Assembly (NCBI GenBank): GCA_035610365.1
Contig: CM069432.1
Span: 4,154,001 to 4,218,000, forward strand
DNA length: 64,000 bases
Direction: 5' to 3'
From: Aquatica leii
Taxonomy: Eukaryota; Arthropoda; Insecta; Coleoptera; Lampyridae
In this document: one piece after another, positions 1-12,400 of the stretch
Layout: every line of letters starts with the position of its first letter
How positions within the stretch are numbered: position 1 is the first letter of the stretch
Position numbers and translations under genes: made by a program
The notes under the pieces: model-generated
Told to the model about the DNA's origin: nothing
What the model saw: only the letters and a program-made list of their open reading frames with translations
Database searches by the model: none

Positions 1-927
1 AGCAAGCCAAAAGTGGTCCACGTCGATCGTCTAGCCCCGTTTGCTGGCGATAACCACAATACGCAAGTTCAGGTCCGAACCAGAGTAATAAGTAGCAGAA
101 CCAGGAATCCAATCGAAGAAATGGAGTTCGAAAAGTTTATGAACTTATACGGAAGTTCTGGAAAAGCTAGGTTCGGACTTACCAACGAGGAACAACAAGA
201 CCTGTTCCAGACACAAAAAGATTACGCCATCGCACATTGCATGAGCGAGGATCTTGACATGTCCAGAGGAGTTGCAGTCGTGTTCAAAAAGAAGTTTGGG
301 CAGCTAGATGAATTACGAAGATAGCAACCGGCAGTCGGAAAAGTTTTGGGACTACGTGGTGACGGACGCTTCGTTTTCTATCTGGTCACCAAGGAATAAT
401 CACGTGTCAAGCCGTTATACAAAGATCTGTGGCGAACATTATGGAGTCTCAAGAGAGAAATGGAGTTCCATCATGTTAAGAAATTGGCAGTACCCAAGCT
501 TGGTTGTGGCTTAGATCAACTGAATTGGAGGACAGCTCGAAACATGTTGGAGGTTGTCTTTCGAGGAACAGGCGTTCAAGTGTTGGTCTGTAGTTACCAG
601 CCAAGAAGAATATCGGGTCAGGAAAAGTCCATTGACGGTTACTTTTATGGTCAAGGAAGTTGCCGAAATGGAATAAGCTGCCGCTATCGCCACGATCCTT
701 TTTACCGGTGTCGCATCCAGTCTCCTGTTCTGGAACAGAGCAGTCCTAAGAAGGGGGCAGTGAAACGTTCGAAAAGTTATTCGCAAATTCAAGAGCCTTC
801 TCGAAGTTGTTATCCATCTTCTAGAACGTATATCGAAAGATATGGAACACTCGAGAATGATTTTCAAAATGTGTATATTTACCGAAGAAAGTCAGTTATT
901 GCCGAAATGCGAATACAGCAGTGTTAA
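1..927 (+). pseudogene. Integrase tail - macrodomain - CCCH zinc finger (retroelement pol C-terminus, copy A)
   Basis: One reading frame (frame of base 13) runs from the integrase tail VVHVDRLAPFAGDN through to the stop at 925-927, broken only by TAG at 322-324 and TAA at 397-399. From about base 190 the protein resembles human OARD1/TARG1, a macrodomain that removes ADP-ribose from glutamate: it has IAHCMSEDLDMSRGVAVVFK, then KKFGQ, FYLVTK and VPKLGCGLDQLNW. The lysine at 391-393 and the aspartate at 514-516 align with TARG1 K84 and D125, the catalytic pair. A zinc-finger-like segment YGQGSCRNGISCRYRH follows at about 640-700, but the first cysteine is glycine here (cysteine in copy B). The last ~55 codons lie inside the LTR. 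The macrodomain assignment is from motif recognition; activity in an intact element is inference. Confidence 0.82.
744..760 (+). other. Polypurine tract of macrodomain Gypsy copy A
   Basis: A purine run, AAGAAGGGGGCAG, ends immediately before the LTR start TGAAACG. This is the usual position of the plus-strand primer of LTR retrotransposons. The matching position in copy B reads AAGAAAAGGGTAG. The tract is also coding, because the macrodomain/CCCH frame runs through it. Confidence 0.75.
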
Positions 928-1208
928 GAAGATTATTCAAGTCTAAATAAATAAGTTGTTAGCTCGTGTGTGTAGATAAATATACGGAGAATAATCTTAT
1001 ACGTGATTTTAGTGTAAACAAGTGTGTGAAGCTATCCGCGGACTTGATCTTATCTTCGTGTAAATGATATAAATTAGTGTACTTGTTTTTATTAAATATT
1101 ATTAGATTTAATTAGTTCGGTTAATTTAAAAGTGTGTATATTTCTAGTATAAGTAAAAATATTTTTAGTAGTTTAAATAAATTAGTTTTAATAATAAAAT
1201 TCGTTACA
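761..1208 (+). repeat. 3' LTR of macrodomain Gypsy copy A
   Basis: 448 bp, starting TGAAACGTTCG and ending TTCGTTACA (TG...CA ends). It aligns with 37541-38008 and 42831-43302 in the opposite orientation and partly with 32305-32625. The followed bases ATAT match the target duplication of the solo LTR. Confidence 0.85.
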
Positions 1209-1369
1209 ATATTTTTACGTTGCCAATTGATATTTACAAATTTATATTTAAGGACTATGTATGGCATACACTACTAATAGCTTAATATTAATAATATTCG
1301 TTAAAACATTATCTTTTTGATGAACCCTGCCAATGCCCCACCCTACGTGAGCGTCACAATATGTCACAT

Positions 1370-2110
1370 AAACTTTGATTGAGACATAGATTTTGTTGTT
1401 ACTCTAGGTTCCGCAGACGTAAGCTTTGTAATAAAGCGTTTAATACTTTTTCTGTTGTAATTGTTTGCGACTAACACATTAGTTAGTTAATTTGACTATT
1501 TTTGAAGATTTTGGGGCTGATATAAGGAAACAGCTCTGTACACTAAACAATTCACTACTGATAATTTCTGAGAAGGTGATGCTGAGACAATCCATTTAAA
1601 TACCTATCTGTATGGATTGGTCTTTGATAAACTAATTGTGATAATGAACCATCTTCATTTCGATTATCTAAAACGTCCAAACATAGTAAAAAGAAGTTCC
1701 TTTCTAATTCCATAGTAAAACGAATATTTTGAGGAATTTAAATGACATAGAAAGATCATGTCACCAAATCACAAAATTGTCACAACGTATCTTTACCAGC
1801 ACTTGGGGTTTAGATAAAATGTAGATAAAGCTTTTTTCTCAAAATCGTTCATAAATATATTACCAAGAACCGGTAAAAGCGGAGAACCCACGGCGGCTAA
1901 GTAAAATCTTTTCGGAAAGTAAAATATGTAGACGTCAAACATTTTTGCATAATAGTTACTATATCGCCTGAAATAATGTTCTCGCTGATTAAAAATCTGA
2001 TGTTATTTGAATCAGGTACCGGCACGTTTGTAAACAAAGACTCGACATCAGAACTAACCAGAATATCAGTCTGTTGGAAACGAATATTATGCAACTTCTG
2101 AGCAAAAATC
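1370..2110 (-). pseudogene. Decayed Penelope-like element reverse transcriptase
   Basis: Read on the minus strand, this stretch contains Penelope-type RT blocks in broken frames: SSDVESLFTNVPVPDS, then CLTSTYF, a GSPLLPVLGNIFMNDFEKK block, and a degraded version of the RYVDDT-type catalytic block where the aspartates are lost. The same blocks (CLTSTYF, GSPLS, ANIFMEAFEQE) occur in the better preserved copy at 27686-28147, but the two differ enough to be separate lineages. Several stops and frameshifts exclude function. No terminal repeats were found, so the ends are approximate. Confidence 0.75.
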
Positions 2111-3338
2111 CTCGAATTGAGTGAAAATGACTCAGAAAAGTTAAACCTTAATTTCGGTTTATAGAGTTATCAAAACTTAAATTACCTACGTATAATTGTA
2201 CGATTATAAAATAAAGTATTATTTATATTGATTATTCACTCGAGATAGTGTTCCGGCGATTCTTCCACTACTAATTATTATTTGCACGGAAGCCAACGGT
2301 AGCTCATTACAACAAATCTTCGTTACAGATGAGAGACCCAATCAGTAGCATCAGCAGGACACCCTTATAGCACAAGTACAATAAATCAAGCAAACAGAAA
2401 TTATAGGGGCGCCTAAGCTGGGAGCTAAAAATTATAAAACGTGTAGGACACATCACGTGTGTACCAAAGTTCTCACAAAAATTCAACATTTTGCATCCAG
2501 AATATTTTTTTCTAAAAAGATCTAAACAAAGCGGACGTTTGCAAAAGAAAAATCTACACTTACCAAACGCTTTTTTCTTTCAGCAACAACAATCATTTAG
2601 ATTTAGATCAACTACCAAATGGTACATCTCAATGCTATTTTTTGATGAATTTGAGTTATTGATCTTTATAAGCTCTAGCACACTCACAAGCTACAACACT
2701 ATAAAATTCACTGTCACTACTAAGAACATTATATTTAGTCATTTAAAATAAAACGCTGATATTACATTAAATCATAAAACATTTTTATTAGTACTTCATA
2801 CATAATTACAAATTAATTTAAAAAAATAATTAAGTAGATATATTTAATACAAATTTAAATAATGTCTTAATAAAATTTGCTCAACTTAACATCACTTGCA
2901 TACTAGTACATAATACAAATGGCAAATTTGCCTTTAAAAACGATAAATATCGCAATAATTAATTAAAGCCAACGCGGAGATTCAATTATGCTAACATGAA
3001 TGTAAAACTAATAATAAAATAAAGCTATACTCTATAAATATCAGAATTCAAACGTAAACGTTTCAAACACTTAATACTGTTAAACAAATATGCATAAACT
3101 TCAAATAATTTTCGTAAATATTGCAAAAATAATATCATGGTAAATTGCTACACGAGCTTATTTACATTGGTATAAAAGTTGATATCGAGACAATTACATT
3201 AATATTTTGGAAATAACTTATTAAAAATATTAGTGCTTATTGTACTTGAACATTATCCTTAAATGGCAAGCGTACTTTAGCTTGACTAAGGCACACAGTA
3301 ACATATGTAAGGGTGCTGATATGATATGATATGTAATT
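2111..3338. other. AT-rich stretch without recognised gene
   Basis: No coding homology seen on either strand. On the minus strand this is the sequence downstream of the Rab19 stop codon, so part of it may be 3' UTR. A short TGATA-type microsatellite lies near 3316-3332. Confidence 0.4.
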
Positions 3339-3449
3339 TTAAAATATGTTGTTTCTAGCGCAAGCGCTACATCTGGAGATTGTATGACCTTCGCCTAATC
3401 GAACTGTGTCTTCGTCGTCCAAGTGCAAATTTCCACTGTCGTGACGTCT
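3339..3449 (-). other. Rab19: Rab19 exon 3 (coding, C-terminal tail)
   Basis: The acceptor AAATTTGCAG is followed by 36 codons and TAA (3339-3341). The peptide starts [14 protein letters not shown], continues with TVRLGEG and contains CSAC near the end. This matches the length, charge pattern and cysteine box of the Rab19 tail and keeps phase 0. Confidence 0.78.
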
Positions 3450-6400
3450 CTGCAAATTTGAAAAAACCCATAAACTACAAACTTAAATATTCAATAAAAA
3501 AAAGATTAATTATTAGAATGTATTCATTTGTGATTTTTTCCCGTTCATTTGTATTAAAATCTGATTAACGTTTGTAAAAACGTTTATGATTTATATACAC
3601 TCACGAGAGCACATTTCTGAAAGACACGTTAGAACTGTTATAAAAATTTTCCTTTCGGTTATGCGGTGGTAATAAATTTAATGTTTACGTTTCGTTGAGC
3701 TGATCAAAATGAATCTAAAGTGTTTAGATCAAAATTTAATTCTACATCATTGCGTAACCTGGAAAAACAAATATTTTTCTAATTAATAATGTCCGAGAAG
3801 GTCTACATTCTAAAATATTCTGTCAAATTTTCTAATGACAGTAAGACAAAGATTTCCACTATTTTGACAGCACTTAAATGCTCACTTATCATTTAATGAC
3901 CACGCATAAGTTTCTAAGAAGAAAAAGCAATAGTCTGCTAACATCTACACAGAAAGTAAAGAGGAAAAATAGAAAAGAAACAAAGGGTACAGTATTTAAA
4001 TAAAATCACGGCGTTGAATCTAATACAGCAATTAAAAGATTTAAGATCAAAGCTAGTACCATAACTTTTCATCCATAGATTTTCACCGAGTGCGCACCGA
4101 AAGCGCTCTATATTTTTAATGTAAAGGATGAATTTGTTGAGAAAATTCATTGTAAATCGATAGTATAAATAGTAGAGCACAAAACAATTAAATAATTGCT
4201 ACAATACTTTTCCTTTAAAATAAATAAATCATAATTTAAATCCAGTCGTTGCGCGTGTTCACTCAAAATTGTTTCTCAAAAAGTATGTTTTTTATTTCGA
4301 TAATTTTTTTTGGAATAGATAAATGGATCTATAAACAACACAATATCAAATAATTGGAAAGGTGTTTTTTGTTTAAAAGAAATTAGACAATTTCAAAGTT
4401 CAGCCGTATCATTTCGCGATATCCGTCACGCGCCTTCGCCTAAAATATTTTCTAACTCAAAAAGAATGTTTTTTGTTTCGAGAATTTTTTTGCAATAGAT
4501 AAATGGATCTATAATCAACACAATATCAAATAATTAAAGCGGTGTTTTTTACTTTAAGGAAATTATTCAAGTTCAAGGTGCAGCCATAAAATTTCACGGT
4601 ATCCGTCACGCGTCTTCGCCTAAAATATTTTCTAATTCAAAAAGTATGTTTTTTATTTCGATAATTTTTTTGCAATAGATAAATGGATCTATAATCAACA
4701 CAATATCAAATAATTAAAGCGGTGTTTTTTACTTTAAGGAAATTATTCAAGTTCAAGGTGCAGCCATAAAATTTCACGGTATCCGTCACGCGTCTTCGCC
4801 TAAAATATTTTCTAATTCAAAAAGTATGTTTTTTATTTCGATAATTTTTTTGCAATAGATAAATGGATCTATAATCTACACAATATCAAATAATTGAAGC
4901 GGTATTTTTTAATTTAAGGAAATTATTCAAGTTCAAAGTTCAGCCATAACATTTCACGGTATCAGTCACGCGTCTTCGAATAAAATATTTTCTAACTCAA
5001 AAAGTATGTTTTTTATTTCAATGATTTTTTTGCAATAGATAAATGGATCTATAATCAACACAATATCAAATAATTAAAGAGGTGTTTTTTGTTTAAAGGA
5101 AATTATTCAAGTTCAAAGTTTAGCCATAACATTTCACGGTATCCGTCACACGTCTTCGCATAAAATATTTTCTAACTCAAAAATTATGTTTTTTATTTCG
5201 ATAATTTTTTGCAATAGACAAATGGATCTATAATCAACACAATATCAAATAATTAAAGAGGTGTTTTTTGTTTAAAGGAAATTATTCAAGTTCAAAGTTT
5301 AGCCATAACATTTCACGGTATCCGTCACACGTCTTCGCATAAAATATTTTCTAACTCAAAAATTATGTTTTTTATTTCGATAATTTTTTTACAATAGATA
5401 AATGGATCTATAATCAACACAATATCAAATAATTGAAGCGGTGTTTTTTAATTTAAGGAAATTATTCAAGTTCAAAGTTTAGCTATAACATTTCACGGTA
5501 TCCGTCACACGTCTTCGCATAAAATATTTTCTAACTCAAAAATTATGTTTTTTATTTCGATAATTTTTTTGCAATAGACAAATGGATCTATAATCAACAC
5601 AATATCAAATAATTAAAGAGGTGTTTTTTGTTTAAAGGAAATTATTCAAGTTCAAAGTTTAGCTATAACATTTCACGGTATCCGTCACACGTCTTCGCAT
5701 AAAATATTTTCTAACTCAAGAATTATGTGTTTTATTTCGATAATTTTTTTGCAATAGATAAATGGATCTATAATCTACACAATATCAAATAATTGAAACG
5801 GTATTTTTTAATTTAAGGAAATTATTCAAGTTCAAAGTTCAGTCATAACATTTCACGGTATCCGTCACGCGTCTTTGAATAAAATATTTTCTAACTCAAA
5901 AAGTATGTTTTTTATTTCAATCATTTTTTTTGCAATAGATAGACGATTCTATAATCAACACAATATCAAATAATTGGTAGAGTGTTTTTATTTTAAAGGA
6001 AGTTATATTTCAAAGTACAGCCATAACATTTCACGGTATCCGTCACGCGCCTTCGCCTAAAATATTTTCTAACTCAAAAAGAATGTTTTTTGTTTCGAGA
6101 ATTTTTTTGCAATAGATAAATGGATCTATAATCAACACAATATCAAATAATTAAAGCGGTGTTTTTTACTTTAAGGAAATTATTCAAGTTCAAGGTGCAG
6201 CCATAAAATTTCACGGTATCCGTCACGCGTCTTCGCCTAAAATATTTTCTAATTCAAAAAGTATGTTTTTTATTTCGATAATTTTTTTGCAATAGATAAA
6301 TGGATCTCTAATCTACACAATATCAAATAATTGAAGCGGTATTTTTTAATTTAAGGAAATTATTCAAGTTCAAAGTTCAGCCATAACATTTCACGGTATC

Positions 6401-9400
6401 CGTCACGCGTCTTCGTCTAAAATATTTTCTAACTCAAAAGTATGTTTTTATTTCGATAATTTTTTGCAATAGACAAATGGATCTATAATCAACACAATAT
6501 CAAATAATTGAAGCGGTGTTTTTTAATTTAAGGAAATTATTCAAGTTCAAAGTTCAGCCATAACATTTCACGGTATCCGTCACGCGTCTTCGTCTAAAAT
6601 ATTTTCTAACTCAAAAAGTATGTTTTTTATTTCGATAATTTTTTTGCAATAGACAAATGGATCTATAATCAACACAATATCAAATAATTAAAGCGGCGTT
6701 TTTTAATTTAAGGAAATTATTCAAGTTCAAAGTTCAGCCATAAAATTTCACGGTATCCGTCACGCGTCTTCGCCTAAAATATTTTCTAACTCAAAAAGTA
6801 TGTTTTTTATTTCGATAATTTTTTTGCAATAGACAAATGGATCTATAATCAACACAATATCAAATAATTAAAGCGGTGTTTTTTAATTTAAGGAAATTAT
6901 TCAAGTTCAAAGTTCAGTCATAAAAATTCATGGTATCCGTCACGCGTCTTCGCCTAAATTATTTTCTAACTCAAAAAGTATGTTTTTTATTTCGATAATT
7001 TTTTTGCAATAGATAAATGGATCTATAATCAACACAATATCAAATAATTAAAGAGGTGTTTTTTGTTTAAAGGAAATTATTCAAGTTCAAAGTTTAGCTA
7101 TAACATTTCACGGTATCCGTCACACGTCTTCGCATAAAATATTTTCTAACTCAAAAATTATGTTTTTTATTTCGATAATTTTTTGCAATAGACAAATGGA
7201 TCTATAATCAACACAATATCAAATAATTAAAGAGGTGTTTTTTGTTTAAAGGAAATTATTCAAGTTCAAAGTTTAGCTATAACATTTCACGGTATCCGTC
7301 ACACGTCTTCGCATAAAATATTTTCTAACTCAAAAATTATGTTTTTTATTTCGATAATTTTTTGCAATAGACAAATGGATCTATAATCAACACAATATCA
7401 AATAATTAAAGAGGTGTTTTTTGTTTAAAGGAAATTATTCAAGTTCAAAGTTTAGCCATAAAATTTCACGGTATCCGTCACGCGTCTTCGCCTAAAATAT
7501 TTTCTAACTCAAAAAGTATGTTTTTTATTTCGATAATTTTTTTGCAATAGACAAATGGATCTATAATCAACACAATATCAAATAATTGAAGCGGTGTTTT
7601 TTAATTTAAGGAAATTATTCAAGTTCAAAGTTCAGCCATAAAAATTCATGGTATCCGTCACGCGTCTTCGCCTAAATTATTTTCTAACTCAAAAAGTATG
7701 TTTTTTATTTCGATAATTTTTTTGCAATAGATAAATGGATCTATAATCAACACAATATCAAATAATTAAAGAGGTGTTTTTTGTTTAAAGGAAATTATTC
7801 AAGTTCAAAGTTTAGCTATAACATTTCACGGTATCCGTCACACGTCTTCGCATAAAATATTTTCTAACTCAAAAATTATGTTTTTTATTTCGATAATTTT
7901 TTTGCAATAGATAAATGGATCTATAATCAACACAATATCAAATAATTATAAGGGTTTTTTTTGTTTAAAGAAAATTATTTAATTTCAAAGTTCAGCCATA
8001 ACGTATCACAGTATCCGTCACGCGTCTTCGCCTAAATATTTTCTAACTCAAAAATTATGCTTTTTATTTCCATAATTTTTTTGCAATAGATAAATAGATC
8101 AATAATCAACACAATATCAAATAATTGAAGCGGTGTTTTTTAATTTAAGGAAATTATTCAAGTTCAAAGTTCAGTCATAAAATTTCACGGTATCCGTCAC
8201 GCGTCTTCGCCTAAAATATTTTCTAATTAAAAAAGTATGTTTTTTATTTTAATATTTTTTTTGCAAAAGATAAATGGATCTATAGTTAACACAATATCAA
8301 ATAATTGGAACGGTATTTTTTAATTTAAGGAAATTATTCAAGTTCAAAGTTCAGTCATAACATTTCACGGTATCCGTCACACGTCTTCGCATAAAATATT
8401 TTCTAACTCAAGAATTATGTGTTTTATTTCGATAATTTTTTTGCAATAGACAAATGGATCTATAATCTACACAATATCAAATAATTGAAACGGTATTTTT
8501 TAATTTAAGGAAATTATTCAAGTTCAAAGTTCAGTCATAACATTTCACGGTATCCGTCACACGTCTTCGCATAAAATATTTTCTAACTCAAGAATTATGT
8601 GTTTTATTTCGATAATTTTTTTGCAATAGATAAATGGATCTATAATCTACACAATATCAAATAATTGAAGCGGTATTTTTTAATTTAAGGAAATTATTCA
8701 AGTTCAAAGTTCAGCCATAACATTTCACGGTATCAGTCACGCGTCTTCGAATAAAATATTTTCTAACTCAAAAAGTATGTTTTTTATTTCAATGATTTTT
8801 TTGCAATAGATAAATGTATCTATAATCAACACAATATCAAATAATTAAAGAGGTGTTTTTTGTTTAAAGGAAATTATTCAAGTTCAAAGTTTAGCTATAA
8901 CATTTCACGGTATCCGTCACACGTCTTCGCATAAAATATTTTCTAACTCAAAAATTATGTTTTTTATTTCGATAATTTTTTTGCAATAGATAAATGGATC
9001 TATAATCAACACAATATCAAATAATTATAAGGGTTTTTTTTGTTTAAAGAAAATTATTTAATTTCAAAGTTCAGCCATAACGTATCACAGTATCCGTCAC
9101 GCGTCTTCGCCTAATTATTTTCTAACTCAAAAATTATGCTTTTTATTTCCATAATTTTTTTGCAATAGATAAATAGATCAATAATCAACACAATATCAAA
9201 TAATTGAAGCGGTGTTTTTTAATTTAAGGAAATTATTCAAGTTCAAAGTTCAGTCATAAAAATTCACGGTATCCGTCACGCGTCTTCGCCTAAATTATTT
9301 TCTAACTCAAAAAGTATGTTTTTTATTTCGATAATTTTTTTGCAATAGACAAATGGATCTATAATCAACACAATATCAAATAATTATAAGGGTTTTTTTT

Positions 9401-12400
9401 GTTTAAAGAAAATTATTTAATTTCAAAGTTCAGCCATAACGTATCACAGTATCCGTCACGCGTCTTCGCCTAAATATTTTCTAACTCAAAAATTATGCTT
9501 TTTATTTCCATAATTTTTTTGCAATAGATAAATAGATCAATAATCAACACAATATCAAATAATTGAAGCGGTGTTTTTTAATTTAAGGAAATTATTCAAG
9601 TTCAAAGTTCAGTCATAAAATTTCACGGTATCCGTCACGCGTCTTCGCCTAAAATATTTTCTAATTAAAAAAGTATGTTTTTTATTTTAATATTTTTTTT
9701 GCAAAAGATAAATGGATCTATAGTTAACACAATATCAAATAATTGGAACGGTATTTTTTAATTTAAGGAAATTATTCAAGTTCAAAGTTCAGTCATAACA
9801 TTTCACGGTATCCGTCACACGTCTTCGCATAAAATATTTTCTAACTCAAGAATTATGTGTTTTATTTCGATAATTTTTTTGCAATAGACAAATGGATCTA
9901 TAATCTACACAATATCAAATAATTGAAACGGTATTTTTTAATTTAAGGAAATTATTCAAGTTCAAAGTTCAGTCATAACATTTCACGGTATCCGTCACAC
10001 GTCTTCGCATAAAATATTTTCTAACTCAAGAATTATGTGTTTTATTTCGATAATTTTTTTGCAATAGATAAATGGATCTATAATCTACACAATATCAAAT
10101 AATTGAAGCGGTATTTTTTAATTTAAGGAAATTATTCAAGTTCAAAGTTCAGCCATAACATTTCACGGTATCAGTCACGCGTCTTCGAATAAAATATTTT
10201 CTAACTCAAAAAGTATGTTTTTTATTTCAATGATTTTTTTGCAATAGATAAATGTATCTATAATCAACACAATATCAAATAATTAAAGAGGTGTTTTTTG
10301 TTTAAAGGAAATTATTCAAGTTCAAAGTTTAGCCATAACATTTCACGGTATCCGTCACACGTCTTCGCATAAAATATTTTCTAACTCAAAAATTATGTTT
10401 TTTATTTCGATAATTTTTTGCAATAGATAAATGGATCTATAATCAACACAATATCAAATAATTGAAGCGGTGTTTTTTAATTTAAGGAAATTATTCAAGT
10501 TCAAAGTTTAGCTATAACATTTCACGGTATCCGTCACACGTCTTCGCATAAAATATTTTCTAACTCAAAAATTATGTTTTTTATTTCGATAATTTTTTTG
10601 CAATAGACAAATGGATCTATAATCAACACAATATCAAATAACTAAAGAGGTGTTTTTTGTTTAAAGGAAATTATTCAAGTTCAAAGTTTAGCCATAACAT
10701 TTCACGGTATCCGTCACACGTCTTCGCATAAAATATTTTCTAACTCAAAAATTATGTTTTTTATTTCGATAATTTTTTGCAATAGATAAATGGATCTATA
10801 ATCAACACAATATCAAATAATTGAAGCGGTGTTTTTTAATTTAAGAAAATTATTCAAGTTCAAAGTTCAGCCATAAAAATTCACGGTACCCGTCACGCGT
10901 CTTCGCCTAAAATATTTTCTAACTCAAAAAGTATGTTTTTTATTTCGATAATTTTTTTGCAATAGACAAATGGATCTATAATCAACACAATATCAAATAA
11001 TTAAAGAGGTGTTTTTTGTTTAAAGGAAATTATTCAAGTTCAAAGTTTAGCCATAACATTTCACGGTATCCGTCACACGTCTTCGCATAAAATATTATCT
11101 AACTCAAAAATTATGTTTTTTATTTCAATATTTTTTTTCTAATAGATAAATGGATCTATAATGAACACAAAATCAAATAATTAAAGCGGCGTTTTTTAAT
11201 TTAAGGAAATTATTCAAGTTCAAAGTTTAGCCATAACATTTCACGGTATCCGTCACACGTCTTCGCATAAAATATTTTCTAACTCAAAAATTATGTTTTT
11301 TATTTCGATAATTTTTTGCAATAGATAAATGGATCTATAATCAACACAATATCAAATAATTAAAGCGGTGTTTTTTACTTTAAGGAAATTATTCAAGTTC
11401 AAGGTGCAGCCATAAAATTTCACGGTATCCGTCACGCGTCTTCGCCTAAAATATTTTCTAATTCAAAAAGTATGTTTTTTATTTCGATAATTTTTTTGCA
11501 ATAGATAAATGGATCTATAATCAACACAATATCAAATAATTAAAGCGGTGTTTTTTACTTTAAGGAAATTATTCAAGTTCAAGGTGCAGCCATAAAATTT
11601 CACGGTATCCGTCACGCGTCTTCGCCTAAAATATTTTGTAATTCAAAAAGTATGTTTTTTATTTTGATCATTCTTCTGCAATAGATAAATTAAGCTATAA
11701 TAAACACAATATCAAATAATTAGAAGGGTATTTGTCGGTTAAAGGAAATTATTTAATTTCAAAATTCAGCCATAACATTTCACGGTATCAGTCACGCGTC
11801 TTCGAATAAAATATTTTCTAACTCAAAAAGTATGTTTTTTATTTCAATGATTTTTTTGCAATAGATAAATGGATCTATAATCAACACAATATCAAATAAT
11901 TAAAGAGGTGTTTTTTGTTTAAAGGAAATTATTCAAGTTCAAAGTTTAGCCATAACATTTCACGGTATCCGTCACACGTCTTCGCATAAAATATTTTCTA
12001 ACTCAAAAATTATGTTTTTTATTTCGATAATTTTTTGCAATAGACAAATGGATCTATAATCAACACAATATCAAATAATTAAAGAGGTGTTTTTTGTTTA
12101 AAGGAAATTATTCAAGTTCAAAGTTTAGCCATAACATTTCACGGTATCCGTCACACGTCTTCGCATAAAATATTTTCTAACTCAAAAATTATGTTTTTTA
12201 TTTCGATAATTTTTTTACAATAGATAAATGGATCTATAATCAACACAATATCAAATAATTGAAGCGGTGTTTTTTAATTTAAGGAAATTATTCAAGTTCA
12301 AAGTTTAGCTATAACATTTCACGGTATCCGTCACACGTCTTCGCATAAAATATTTTCTAACTCAAAAATTATGTTTTTTATTTCGATAATTTTTTTGCAA

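Larger units (their letters stand above)
1..1208 (+). mobile_element. Ty3/Gypsy LTR retrotransposon with macrodomain, copy A (3' end only)
   Basis: The window opens inside the pol gene. What is visible is the integrase C-terminal tail, then an OARD1-like macrodomain, a CCCH zinc finger, a polypurine tract and a full 3' LTR. The same order is found on the minus strand at 32305-38008, and a solo LTR of the family lies at 42831-43302. Bases 1209-1212 are ATAT, the same tetranucleotide that flanks the solo LTR, consistent with a 4-bp target duplication. Gag, protease, RT and most of integrase lie outside the window. Gypsy assignment rests on the pol genes of copy B. Confidence 0.88.

Noticed and set aside
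2307-2751. Short open frames between the Penelope remnant and Rab19 exon 3
   Set aside because: No motifs and composition like surrounding noncoding DNA.
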